Shown here piece by piece: positions 26,896 to 35,523 of a DNA stretch of 64,000 nucleotides. Both the position numbers and the translations under genes were made by a program. The stretch spans positions 1-64,000 of the forward strand of contig DASYNP010000007.1 of NCBI GenBank assembly GCA_036008465.1, written 5' to 3'. Each line of letters starts with the position of its first letter. Positions within the stretch are counted from its first letter, which is position 1. The notes beneath the pieces are model-generated. The model was not told the origin of the DNA. It saw only the letters and a program-made list of their open reading frames with translations, and ran no database searches. Source of the stretch: DASPSM01 sp036008465 (GTDB taxonomy: Bacteria; Planctomycetota; Planctomycetia; Planctomycetales; Planctomycetaceae).

Positions 26896-27666
26896 ATGCT
26901 TGAATACGTCCGAGTCACCCGGGACTTCGCCGCGGCGGCGCTTTGGACACCGTCAATCGTCCTCTTTCTGTGTCTCGTCGGCCCGTCGCTTTCGGCGGCT
27001 CAGGACGCAAAGCCGACCGACGATCGAATCAAGGTTCTCGAGCGCGAGCGAGACGAACTGAAAAAACGCAACGGCGTTCTCGAACTGCGGCTCAAACAAC
27101 TTCAGGCGACGGTGAACAAGCAGGTGACGGACGCCTTGGGGGTCAATCCAGGCGGCCAGGCCAGCGAATCGCCCCCTGTTCCGCATCCGCCGGGTGAGCC
27201 CGCCTCCAGCGGCACACCGGTAACTCCGCCGAGCTACCTCCAGATGGCTCCCTGGCGGTCGATCGGTCCGCCGTTCACACGCTCGGCTGGGATTTTTTCG
27301 CCGCTTCAATCGCCAGTGGACCTGGTCACCTTGAGCGTGGCTTACCAGGACGCGCTCGGCGAATTGAGACGGGTCCGGCAACCCAACGCTGCCAAGGAGA
27401 ACCGGACTGGCATCAACCTGGAAACGGCCGAGAGCAAAGTCCGTCTATTGCGGTCGATCACCAAGGCCATGCGTGACCAACTGGCCGAAGAAGTCGATCG
27501 CATGCACAAGCTGAGCGCGATCCATGCTGTCCCCTCGATGGATGTCCGTAACCTCGACACCAAGCTGCGAATCCTCGATCTGATCCTCGCCCAGGATCCC
27601 GACGCCGGGCCGGTCTCCAACGAGCCGACCAGTGAAAAGCCGGCCGCTGGGGCCAAGGCTGATTAG
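26896..27666 (+). CDS. exported coiled-coil protein of unknown function
   Basis: A 256-residue protein. A signal peptide (hydrophobic IVLFLCLVGPSLSAAQ, near residues 20-36) is followed by a coiled coil rich in Lys, Glu and Leu (DRIKVLERERDELKKRNGVLE and on, to about residue 80). Then comes a Pro/Ser-rich linker and a second helical part (about 150-230) with TAESKVRLLRSITKAM. GGAG lies upstream of the ATG. It resembles periplasmic scaffold-like proteins but no family is recognised. It is convergent with hrpB, the two stops being only 2 bases apart. Confidence 0.65.
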   Translation: MLEYVRVTRDFAAAALWTPSIVLFLCLVGPSLSAAQDAKPTDDRIKVLERERDELKKRNGVLELRLKQLQATVNKQVTDALGVNPGGQASESPPVPHPPGEPASSGTPVTPPSYLQMAPWRSIGPPFTRSAGIFSPLQSPVDLVTLSVAYQDALGELRRVRQPNAAKENRTGINLETAESKVRLLRSITKAMRDQLAEEVDRMHKLSAIHAVPSMDVRNLDTKLRILDLILAQDPDAGPVSNEPTSEKPAAGAKAD

Positions 27667-27668
27667 CG

Positions 27669-30254
27669 CTACGGCTTTTTTGGATTCTTTTTCGTGCGAC
27701 GCGTCGGTTCGGCCGTCCAGGGATCTTCCGGCCAGGGATGTTTGGGGTAGCGCGCCCGCAGGTCTTTGCGAACGCGCGGATAACCGTTGGCCCAGAAACT
27801 CTCCAGGTCGTCGGTGATCTGCTGAGTCCGCATGTTGGGCGCCAACAGGTGCAAGACGACGGGCACGCGGCCGGCCGCGATCCGCGGCGTTTGCCGCAGT
27901 CCGAAGACCTCTTGAATACGGACTGCCAGCACCGGGGGACGGCCCACTTCGTAAGTGATCGCGATCCGGCTGCCGCTGGGCACCGCGATTCGTTCGGGGG
28001 CGTCGCGTTCGACGGCCTCGCGTTGAGCATACGTCAGCCGCTGTTTCAACATGTCGAGCCAGGGAGCTTTACGCAGCTCCTCGAACGACCGACGAGTCTG
28101 ACACATTTCCGCGAGAACGGCCTGCAATTGGGCGTCGTCAAAAATGGGAAGCTTGAGCTCGGGGATCCAAGCGGCCAGACAGCGCACCCGGGCCAGGTAG
28201 GAACTGACGTCGGGATCGTCGGCCGGGAAGACGCGATCCCAATCGCGCCAGGCGGCCTCCGCCAGGATCCCGGCCGTCTCTTCACCGGCAGGCGCGGGAA
28301 TGCTGACCTCGTCGAGCACCAGATCATCCCAATAAGTGCGGCGGCGCCCGACGACGCTTTTTTGAGTCGGATGAAAGAAAACTTCGTCCACGATTCGCAG
28401 CCGTCGCTCGGGCAGCCACTCGCGTTCGATCGCCGAGGCCTGACGCACAATCGCCTCAGTTTGCCCCGCATCGACGTCGACGCAGAGAAACAGCTCCGCG
28501 TCGGTGACGGCCGACTGAGGAGCCATCCGCACGCCGCGTCCGCCGACCATCACTCCTTTTCCAGTATTCGAGTCGCGACGCCGGGCGACCCGATCTGGGA
28601 AAGCCGCGAGAAGTGCACGCAACAAGGCTTCTGGATGCGGTCGGCCGGCAGGCGTTTCACGGTTGTCGGCGAGCTGCTCCCGGATTTCTCGCATCAGTTG
28701 GTCGCGGGCCCGGGCGACGAATGCCGCCGCGCCCGGATTGATCTCTCCGAATGCAGTCTGCGTCCGGCCGTGCGCCTGGAATTCTTCGAGCGCCGTCACG
28801 CGATCGAGCACGTCGGACCGCGAAACATAACGGGCCGCAGTCCGCGGCCCCGCCGCAGACGACCCTCCCGATACGCGCGGTCCCGATCGCACAAACGGAT
28901 CCCGCTCGGAAAGCATGGCCGCCGCCAGCGCGGCTTGGGAGAGGCAGCCCTGTCGCTCTCCTTCAACGAGCAGCCGCGCGATTCGCGGATGGACCGGCAA
29001 TCGGGCCAGCGTCTGGCCGAGCGGGGTCAGGCCGCGGTTTTCGATCGCCTCCAACCGCTCGAGCAGCGCCAGTGCCGTGTCGATGGCCGGCTGCGCCGGG
29101 GGCTCAAACCACGGAAAGCTCAGGACGTCGGTCTCGCCCCAACTCCAGAGTTGCAAAACGGCGGCCGCCAGGTCGACGCGCTCGATCTCCGGCAGCTCGA
29201 ACGCGGGCCGGTGTGCGTGCGTGCGCTCTTCCCAGAGTCGCAGGCAGATGCCGGCAGCGGTTCGTCCCGCCCGCCCAGCGCGCTGATCGGCCGACGCTCG
29301 AGAGATCGGACCGAGCACGAGCCGATCGAGGCCGACCGAGGGATCAAATCGCATTTGCCGAGCCAGCCCCGAATCGACCACCGCTGTGATTCCCGAGATC
29401 GTCAGCGATGTTTCGGCCACGTTAGTCGCGAGCACGAGCTTGCGGCGTTCGCTCGGCATCAAGACGGCGTCCTGCTCCTCGGGCGGCAAATCGCCGTACA
29501 GCGGAAAAACCGTGAGATTGTGCTTGCGGGCAAGGGACTGAATTTCGGCGGCGGTCTGCCGGATTTCACCAACGCCCGGCAGAAACGCCAAAATGTCGCC
29601 CGTCGTGCTCCCGAGCACACGTTCGATGCCCCTCGCGACGAGATCCGCCAACGGCCGCTTTTCGCCGGCGCCCGAGTAGCTGATTGTCACGGGAAACATT
29701 CGTCCGGCCGACTGAATCACGGGGCAACCGCCCAGAAAGGCCGCAACCGGAGCCGAATCGAGAGTCGCCGACATCACGAGGATTCGCAATTCGGGCCGCA
29801 CGGTTTGCTGGATGCGGCGGGCCATCCCCAGCGCGAGATCGCTATTCAAATTGCGCTCGTGGAACTCGTCGAAGATCACGGCCCCGACCGATTCCAACAG
29901 CGGCTCGTCGTGGAGCATCCGCAACAGAATGCCTTCGGTGACGACGGCGAGCCGCGTCCGCGAGCTGATCCGCTGATCAAATCGGACCTGGTAGCCGACC
30001 TCCTCGCCGAGCGAGGTTCCCCGCTCCGCCGCGATTCGCCGGGCGGCGGCCCGCGCCGCCATCCGGCGAGGTTGCAACACAACGACGCGTCCGGCGATCG
30101 AGAGTGCCGGATCGAGCAGCGCCGGCGGAACGCGCGTGGTCTTTCCAGCTCCTGGCGGTGCGCAAATCACCAGGTTTGGGTCTTCCGCCAGGGCGCGTTT
30201 GATCTGCGGGAGGATCTCGTCGATTGGCAGGGGCGGGCGTGCATCGTCGGACAT
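27669..30254 (-). CDS. hrpB: ATP-dependent helicase HrpB
   Basis: A DEAH-box RNA-helicase-family protein of 861 residues. Walker A is in CAPPGAGKTTRVP (about 35-45), Walker B is the HrpB-type DEFHERN, SAT is in LVMSATLDS, and the C-terminal helicase motifs LATNVAETSLTI and QRAGRAGRTAAG follow. The HrpB-specific C-terminal region ends in the typical QITDDLESFWANGYPRVRKDLRARYPKHPWPEDP, then a Lys-rich tail. Family length is usually 800-850. The exact substrate is unclear for most HrpB proteins. The HD-hydrolase gene lies 28 bases upstream on the same strand. Confidence 0.93.
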   Translation of the reverse strand: MSDDARPPLPIDEILPQIKRALAEDPNLVICAPPGAGKTTRVPPALLDPALSIAGRVVVLQPRRMAARAAARRIAAERGTSLGEEVGYQVRFDQRISSRTRLAVVTEGILLRMLHDEPLLESVGAVIFDEFHERNLNSDLALGMARRIQQTVRPELRILVMSATLDSAPVAAFLGGCPVIQSAGRMFPVTISYSGAGEKRPLADLVARGIERVLGSTTGDILAFLPGVGEIRQTAAEIQSLARKHNLTVFPLYGDLPPEEQDAVLMPSERRKLVLATNVAETSLTISGITAVVDSGLARQMRFDPSVGLDRLVLGPISRASADQRAGRAGRTAAGICLRLWEERTHAHRPAFELPEIERVDLAAAVLQLWSWGETDVLSFPWFEPPAQPAIDTALALLERLEAIENRGLTPLGQTLARLPVHPRIARLLVEGERQGCLSQAALAAAMLSERDPFVRSGPRVSGGSSAAGPRTAARYVSRSDVLDRVTALEEFQAHGRTQTAFGEINPGAAAFVARARDQLMREIREQLADNRETPAGRPHPEALLRALLAAFPDRVARRRDSNTGKGVMVGGRGVRMAPQSAVTDAELFLCVDVDAGQTEAIVRQASAIEREWLPERRLRIVDEVFFHPTQKSVVGRRRTYWDDLVLDEVSIPAPAGEETAGILAEAAWRDWDRVFPADDPDVSSYLARVRCLAAWIPELKLPIFDDAQLQAVLAEMCQTRRSFEELRKAPWLDMLKQRLTYAQREAVERDAPERIAVPSGSRIAITYEVGRPPVLAVRIQEVFGLRQTPRIAAGRVPVVLHLLAPNMRTQQITDDLESFWANGYPRVRKDLRARYPKHPWPEDPWTAEPTRRTKKNPKKP

Positions 30255-30282
30255 TGGAGAGGACAGGCTGCCGGTGCTAACC

Positions 30283-30897
30283 CTATTCCGTGTGAGGGAA
30301 ACGAACGTCGCTTAAAGGCACCTTTGAACCGGCCAACCAATGCGCCTCCTCAACCGCGGACTTCAGGTCGTCGACCAGAATCGCATGCATCCCCCGTCGC
30401 AACAGGACGTCCAGGACGGCACGGTAATACCAAAGCGTCCCCTCCTTGCCGCCCTTAAACATTCGCCAGGCGGCGTCCCCTTCGTGTCGAAGTGCGAGAA
30501 CAAGCGAGCGCGCGTTATGCAATTTGTCGCAAGCCGAGACCAACAAGACCGACGGTGGTGCCGCGGCCAGGTCGTGCACGTAGGCTTCCTTCCGCTGTTT
30601 CCAGGGAGGTTTGGGGATCTCTGTCGCGTCGGTGCATCCCATGACGATCTCGGCGACGTTTGGGCCGAATCGCTCGCGGACATCCCGGAGCCGCTCCAAT
30701 CCGCCGCAGTCCTCGACCGTGTCGTGCAGCAGGGCGGCGATGGCCTCGTCTTCGTTCGCGCCATGCTCAAGCGCCAGGGCGGTGACACCCAGCAAATGGG
30801 CGATGTAGGGAACCGAGGTTCTCTTTCGCATTTGTCCGGAGTGGGCTGTCTCCGCGTAGGCGAGAGCCTCTCCGAAACGCGAATGCTGCTGGCTCAT
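30283..30897 (-). CDS. SpoT/MESH1-like HD-domain hydrolase
   Basis: A 204-residue single-domain protein, with GGAGGAAC directly before the ATG. It has the (p)ppGpp-hydrolase pattern: YIAHLLGVTALALEHGANED, the metal-site IAALLHDTVEDCGGL, and SACDKLHNARSLVLALRH, which is the position of the conserved KLADKLHN of SpoT. There is no synthetase, TGS or ACT domain, so this is a stand-alone candidate alarmone hydrolase of the MESH1/small-alarmone-hydrolase type. Activity against ppGpp is inferred; related HD domains cleave other nucleotides. It is probably co-transcribed with hrpB. Confidence 0.75.
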   Translation of the reverse strand: MSQQHSRFGEALAYAETAHSGQMRKRTSVPYIAHLLGVTALALEHGANEDEAIAALLHDTVEDCGGLERLRDVRERFGPNVAEIVMGCTDATEIPKPPWKQRKEAYVHDLAAAPPSVLLVSACDKLHNARSLVLALRHEGDAAWRMFKGGKEGTLWYYRAVLDVLLRRGMHAILVDDLKSAVEEAHWLAGSKVPLSDVRFPHTE

Positions 30898-31122
30898 GTT
30901 CCTCCTCGGTCACCCGATTGTAGTCTCACTACCGTACCTGTGCGCGGCTTCGGGCCACCACGATAAAATCTCCCGAATGCAACCGGGGATCCTGTTTGGC
31001 TGCCCGGCAGACAAAAAATCGCCTCCGCGTCGTCATTTCCGAATATGCAGCTGGACTGGGAATCTTCATAATGAGGTTGGCGGGTCGAGAGGACTGACTC
31101 GGGATTCAGCAGCGAGGCAACA

Positions 31123-32058
31123 ATGACCCCTACCAAGCGCGGTTTCACGTTGATCGAATTGCTCGTGGTCATAGCAATCATCGGCGTCCTTGCGGCCATT
31201 CTCCTGCCAGCCGTGCAGGCGGCCCGCGAGGCATCGCGGCGAACGCAGTGTCGAAACAACCTGCACCAGATCGGCATCGCCCTGCACAACTACCACGATA
31301 CGTATCTGATGTTTCCGCCGGGTTGGATTGGCGTCACCAGCTACCAGCCTGACGTCAACGGCATCAGCGGCCTGGCGTGGTCGTCGCTGATCCTCCCGCA
31401 ACTCGAGCAAGTCGCCGCGTCGATTCAAAGTAAGGGTGGCGGCAAGCTCCCCGCGCTCAATTTCAAGCTCCCGATTACCGATCCTGCCGACGCCACGGTG
31501 CAACCGCTCATCCTCCCGATTTATCGATGTCCGAGCGACACTGGGCCGGCGACGGTCTCAGTCGCGCTGAACCCCCCACAGGTCAATCCGAATCTCCCGA
31601 TGACCTTCGCGACGTCGAATTACGTCGGGTCGTTCGGCTCGACCGACTACCACACCTGCTACTCGAACGCGGTGGGGGTCGAGTGCCCGGGCAACGGCGT
31701 CTTCTTCCTCAACAGCCGCACGACGATCGGCGACGTTCGCGACGGTACGACGTACACGATGATGGTGGGTGAACGTCGCGGCAACATCACGACGACGCCA
31801 CAAATCCTGGGGATGTGGCTCGGGACGCCTCCGGGTGGAGTCGAGGCAATCGGGCGCGTGCTCGGGGCATCGGACCAGCCGCCCAACGATCCCGCCCAGC
31901 ATTTCCAGGCCTATTCGAGCATGCACAGTAAGGGCATCAACATTCTGCTTTGCGACGGCAGCGTGCAGTTCGTGAGTGACAGCGTCGATCCGGCGTTGTG
32001 GCAGGGGACAGCGACAATCCGCAAGCAAGACGACTCGCTAGTGTTCGGCGCGAACTAG
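31123..32058 (+). CDS. DUF1559 pseudopilin-like protein
   Basis: A 311-residue protein opening with a classic type IV prepilin signal, KRGFTLIELLVVIAIIGVLA, so prepilin peptidase should cleave after the glycine and methylate Phe. The DUF1559 signature follows at once: AREASRRTQCRNNLHQIGIALHNYHD and FPPGW. The C-terminal signature is present as SKGINILLCDGSVQFVSDSV. Planctomycetes carry many copies of this family; its role is not known, though assembly into pilus-like or secretion structures is likely. It stands alone, convergent with the repeat-motif protein. Confidence 0.93.
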   Translation: MTPTKRGFTLIELLVVIAIIGVLAAILLPAVQAAREASRRTQCRNNLHQIGIALHNYHDTYLMFPPGWIGVTSYQPDVNGISGLAWSSLILPQLEQVAASIQSKGGGKLPALNFKLPITDPADATVQPLILPIYRCPSDTGPATVSVALNPPQVNPNLPMTFATSNYVGSFGSTDYHTCYSNAVGVECPGNGVFFLNSRTTIGDVRDGTTYTMMVGERRGNITTTPQILGMWLGTPPGGVEAIGRVLGASDQPPNDPAQHFQAYSSMHSKGINILLCDGSVQFVSDSVDPALWQGTATIRKQDDSLVFGAN

Positions 32059-32091
32059 CGAACCCCGGATGCGATCGCCCGCTGCGTTGAA

Positions 32092-32928
32092 TTAGCCCTT
32101 GCCTTTGAATGCGCCCTGCTGACGGGCGAGCTCCAGCGGCGAGAGTTTCTGACCACCGGCCGACGCTGCGGGAGGCGGTGCGGCCGTAGGTGGAGCTGGG
32201 GCAGACGGAGCTGGGGTTGGAGCCGCGGCCGCAGGAGTCGACGCGGCTGCGGTGGGCGCGGCTGCCGGAGTCGTCAGGCAGCCTTCCTTTGCCGCCCCTT
32301 GCATCCGCGCGATTTCCAGCGGCGACATTTTCTTGGCCGGCTGCCCGGCAGCCGGGGCGGCTTCTGCTTTTGGGGCGGGGGCAGGCGCGCTTGAGGCCTT
32401 TGCGGGAGCGGCTGGCTTGGCAGCCGGGGCAGCGCCACCGGCTTTTATCGCGCCTTGCTGACGAGCGAGTTCCAACGGCGATAATTTCGCGCCCGCAGCC
32501 GGAGCAGTTCCGGCCGCTGCGGGGCCTTGAGCAGCGGGTGCCTTGGCCGCAGGGGCTGTGGCAGCGCCAGCCCCCTGCGCACGGGCCATTTCGAGCGGAC
32601 TCATGCCCGCGGGTTTTGCCGCCGCCGGCTTCGCGGCTGCTGCCGGAGCCGAGGGGGCCTTTGCGGCCCCTTCTTTGGTTCCGGCGTGCTTTTCCTCGGC
32701 GGCCTTTTTGGCCGGAGCCTCGACCACGCTGAGGTATTGCGGATCGATATCGTACCAGCTGATATCCACGGGCCCGTCAAACTGGACCAGCGCCCGGCCA
32801 CTCATATTGACCGTTTTGACGACGCCCGTCAGCGTCTCAAACCGCTTCAGCTCGGCGATCCCGTGTTGGACGACGACGTACTTGTCCGTGAGCTGAGCCT
32901 TGAGTTTTTCAGCGGTCTCGATCGACAT
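32092..32928 (-). CDS. protein with a small beta-barrel-like N-terminus and four SPLE-AR-QGA motifs
   Basis: A 278-residue protein. Residues 1-70 form a compact basic/beta region (KYVVVQHGIAELKRFETLTG, VKTVNMSGRALVQFDGPVDI) that looks like an SH3 or KOW-type barrel. The rest is Ala/Pro-rich and disordered, with the motif [ML]SPLE[MLI]AR-QGA at residues 109-120, 149-160, 201-212 and at the C-terminus 263-274. The ATG at 32928 is chosen over upstream frame because the conserved-looking domain begins there. Not recognised. The regular motifs in a low-complexity tail suggest repeated docking sites. Divergent from a small Cys-rich protein. Confidence 0.75.
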   Translation of the reverse strand: MSIETAEKLKAQLTDKYVVVQHGIAELKRFETLTGVVKTVNMSGRALVQFDGPVDISWYDIDPQYLSVVEAPAKKAAEEKHAGTKEGAAKAPSAPAAAAKPAAAKPAGMSPLEMARAQGAGAATAPAAKAPAAQGPAAAGTAPAAGAKLSPLELARQQGAIKAGGAAPAAKPAAPAKASSAPAPAPKAEAAPAAGQPAKKMSPLEIARMQGAAKEGCLTTPAAAPTAAASTPAAAAPTPAPSAPAPPTAAPPPAASAGGQKLSPLELARQQGAFKGKG

Positions 32929-33131
32929 GTTTGAATCGCTGCAGTGCCAAAAAGGGTCGTGCGCAAGCGGAAAACTCGCGCCTTCCGCATTTTTCGAACA
33001 CGACGCATTCTGGGTCAAGAGACCTGTGAATTCAAGGCACGCCCCTGCGTGAAAAAGCAGAGGCAATCGGCATTGCCAGAGTCTCAAACAAGAGGCTAAA
33101 ACGCGGCCCTCAATGCCCACTCGAGGACCAG

Positions 33132-33329
33132 ATGGACGAGCAATCGCCCCCCGTACAACCCAAACACTTCGTCGGAATCCTGATGAAATGCTGCCGCACC
33201 TATGTGCGCGCTTATCTCAACTCGAGCGGCGACACGTTCATCGGTCGCTGCCCACGATGCGCCGCCTTGGTACGAATCAAAGTCGTGGAAGAGGGCGGTT
33301 CCTCAAATCAGTTTTTCGAGGCTTGGTGA
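33132..33329 (+). CDS. small cysteine protein, possible zinc ribbon
   Basis: A 65-residue protein with GAGG before the ATG. A CC pair (KCCRTYVRAY) and a CPRC pair (IGRCPRCAALVRIKVVEEGG) are 20 residues apart, as in small zinc ribbons. The ending SNQFFEAW is short and aromatic. It is divergent from the repeat-motif protein gene and upstream of the VWA/ExbB operon. Function unknown; its compact, even composition argues for a real gene. Confidence 0.65.
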   Translation: MDEQSPPVQPKHFVGILMKCCRTYVRAYLNSSGDTFIGRCPRCAALVRIKVVEEGGSSNQFFEAW

Positions 33330-33355
33330 GCCGAGTTGGCGGCGGGGAATCATGT

Positions 33356-33384
33356 TGACCGAATTTCCCAGGGCACCTAAACTG
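33356..33384 (+). promoter_or_regulatory. promoter of the VWA-ExbB-ExbD operon
   Basis: TTGACC (33356-33361) and TAAACT (33379-33384) are exactly 17 bases apart, about 70 bases before the VWA-protein start. It is the only near-consensus pair in this gap. Confidence 0.5.
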
Positions 33385-33454
33385 CCGCGGCTTTTCCCCA
33401 GGTTTGTTCGCTCGACGGCCCTCGCGCGACCCGAGTTTGGGCTGGTTGCCTCTT

Positions 33455-34663
33455 ATGAATCACGCGCCGACAGATCCGAAACGCTTGCGGGTGGTGTCGT
33501 CCGATTCTGATCCGCAACCGCGAACTCTGACGGATTCGGCCGACGAGGTTGCCCGTCCCCTGAAGCCCGGACTCCTGGCGACCGGGCCGAGCTGGCTGCT
33601 CTCGCTCTTGTTGCACGCGGCGCTGGTTGTCGTGCTGGCCGCTTCGCTTCCCGGGCTTCGTGGGGGAATCGTGGGCGACCCCGACGGAGACTTTCGCTCG
33701 GTCGGCATCTGGGTTGGTCATTCCGGTGATGGCACCGACGGAGACGGAGGCGGGAAAGGCCCGGCGAAAGTGCCCTCCGTCGAGACGAAGCTTGTCCCGA
33801 GCGCAAGACCCCATCCTGAGCCCACCCCGGTTGCCTCAACTCCTCCCCCTCCTCAGAACATGCTTCCGCTCGCGGCCGAGCCGGTTGCGCGAGCGCAAAA
33901 CGGTCCTCCGGCCGCTCCGACTCTCGTCACTGCTTCGCCCATCATCGGTCCGGGAGAGCGGCGTGGCCTGTTTGGGCGCAGCGACAAGCCGTCATCGTCC
34001 AACGGCAATGCCAACGGTGTCGGTGCGAACGGTAAGCCAGGAAGCGGTCCCCGCGGATCGCGCGGCTCAACCCCCTTCTTCGGCATCGTCGATGTCGGCA
34101 GCCGGTTCGTCTACGTGATCGACTGCTCGGGAAGCATGTACAGCCACGACGCAATGGGGGCAGCGAAAAACGAATTGCTCAAAAGCCTGCACACACTCAA
34201 CCGGTTCCAGCAGTTTCAAATCGTCTTCTACACCACCGATCAGAAGTGGTTGAAGGCACCCGGCAAAATGGATTTTCGCTACTTCTCGGCCGACGACAAA
34301 AGTCTGCGGCTGGCAAGCTCATTCGTCGCGGAAATCGATCCCGGCGGTGGCACGCAACATCTGACTGCCATTGAGCTCGCGCTGCGCCTCCATCCGGATG
34401 TGCTCTTTTTTCTGACGGATGGCGGCAAGCCGGGGCTGTCGTCGTTCGACTTGGAAGCGCTCAAGCGGCTCAACGACCGCCACACTCGGATCCACTGCGT
34501 GCAGTTCAGCTCAAAGGACGATCCTGACGCCGCCGAGGCCACCGATTTCTTAAAAAAGCTGGCCGCGCAGAGCGACGGTCAATACGTCTGCCGCGACGTG
34601 TCACACTTTGACGCGCCGAGCCCTTCCCGCGTCTCCGTCCGACCTTCCGGCGAGGTGCACTGA
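33455..34663 (+). CDS. TonB-like anchored von Willebrand A domain protein
   Basis: A 402-residue protein in three parts. (1) A short cytoplasmic tail and one membrane segment, about 46-66, reading WLLSLLLHAALVVV; Ser50 and His54 have the SxxxH spacing of the TonB membrane anchor. (2) A long Pro/Gly/Ser linker, about 70-210, with PHPEPTPVASTPPPPQ, as in TonB. (3) A VWA domain from about 214 with an intact MIDAS: DCSGS (Asp223-Ser227), a later GGTQHLT, and Asp322 in FLTDGG. The VWA domain should lie in the periplasm. ExbB/TolQ starts 2 bases after the stop and two ExbD genes follow, so it plausibly takes TonB's place. The ATG at 33455 fits the family start. Confidence 0.85.
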   Translation: MNHAPTDPKRLRVVSSDSDPQPRTLTDSADEVARPLKPGLLATGPSWLLSLLLHAALVVVLAASLPGLRGGIVGDPDGDFRSVGIWVGHSGDGTDGDGGGKGPAKVPSVETKLVPSARPHPEPTPVASTPPPPQNMLPLAAEPVARAQNGPPAAPTLVTASPIIGPGERRGLFGRSDKPSSSNGNANGVGANGKPGSGPRGSRGSTPFFGIVDVGSRFVYVIDCSGSMYSHDAMGAAKNELLKSLHTLNRFQQFQIVFYTTDQKWLKAPGKMDFRYFSADDKSLRLASSFVAEIDPGGGTQHLTAIELALRLHPDVLFFLTDGGKPGLSSFDLEALKRLNDRHTRIHCVQFSSKDDPDAAEATDFLKKLAAQSDGQYVCRDVSHFDAPSPSRVSVRPSGEVH

Positions 34664-34665
34664 CG

Positions 34666-35523
34666 ATGCTTTCTTTGCGACAACGCCTCTCTTCGACGAC
34701 CGCGCGGCAAATCGCTCGTTGCGGCAGCCTCGCGGCGCTTGGCCTGCTCATTTCGCCGACCCTCGCGCGGGCCGACGGTCCGCTACAGCCTGGCATAGCG
34801 AATCTCGACTTCCGCAAGCTGATCGAAGCCGGCGGCGGAGTGGGCGTCGTGATCGGAGCGCTGAGCGTCGGAATGGTGGCGCTCGTGTTCGAATATCTGA
34901 TTTCGCTGCGAAGAGGAGCGACGATCCCGCGTCGACTGGTGGAGCGATTGCAAGAATTGATCGGCCAGCGGCAGTTCAAGCTCGCCGCCGATGAGTGTCG
35001 GCACAGTGGCAGCCTGCTGGGCCTGGTCGTGGCGGCCGGACTGGCGGAAATCGACTCGGGTTACGCAGCCGTTGAAAAGGCGATGGAAGACGCCTGCGCC
35101 CAACATGCGGGGCGACTGTATCGCAAGATCGACTATCTGTCGGTGATCGGCACGCTTTCGCCCATGCTCGGTCTGCTCGGCACGGTGTGGGGCATGATGC
35201 TGGCGTTTTCCGAGTTCGCGTCGAAGGCGAATGTCGCGGTGACCGAATTGGCCCCGGGCATTTCAACAGCATTGGTGAACACTTTGTTCGGGCTGGCAGT
35301 CGCCATTCCCGCCTACGCGGCTTATGCCTACTTCCGCAACCGCGTCGATGAGGCGCTGGCGAATTGCTCGCAAGTGGCCGAACACATCTTCTTCGACTAC
35401 CGTCGCGATCAGGCGGCACGCCGCCGCAAGGCCCGGGCCCAGCAGTTGAAGGCGCACGCCGACCGCGAGCGGATTCGTCCCGCATTCCCGCCGGTGGCGA
35501 TCGAGCGGGAGAAGTCGGCATGA
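34666..35523 (+). CDS. MotA/TolQ/ExbB proton-channel protein
   Basis: A 285-residue inner-membrane protein. A signal-like stretch (RCGSLAALGLLISPTLARAD) is followed by three membrane segments: about 56-78 (VGVVIGALSVGMVALVFEYLI), then after a cytoplasmic domain LSVIGTLSPMLGLLGTVWGMMLAF and LVNTLFGLAVAIPAYAAYAYF, the two conserved ExbB/TolQ pore helices. The C-terminal tail is long and basic. With ExbD it would form the proton-driven stator. It starts 2 bases after the VWA gene and overlaps the first exbD gene by four bases (ATGA). Confidence 0.92.
   Translation: MLSLRQRLSSTTARQIARCGSLAALGLLISPTLARADGPLQPGIANLDFRKLIEAGGGVGVVIGALSVGMVALVFEYLISLRRGATIPRRLVERLQELIGQRQFKLAADECRHSGSLLGLVVAAGLAEIDSGYAAVEKAMEDACAQHAGRLYRKIDYLSVIGTLSPMLGLLGTVWGMMLAFSEFASKANVAVTELAPGISTALVNTLFGLAVAIPAYAAYAYFRNRVDEALANCSQVAEHIFFDYRRDQAARRRKARAQQLKAHADRERIRPAFPPVAIEREKSA

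Noticed and set aside
27738..30458. A 906-codon open frame on the plus strand
   Set aside because: It lies opposite hrpB, whose helicase motifs are intact; it has no domain and an Arg/Gln/Gly-heavy composition typical of antisense frames in GC-rich DNA.
33113..33358. An 81-codon frame overlapping the 65-residue Cys protein in another frame
   Set aside because: The 65-codon frame has the better ribosome site and the paired cysteines; the other is Arg-rich.
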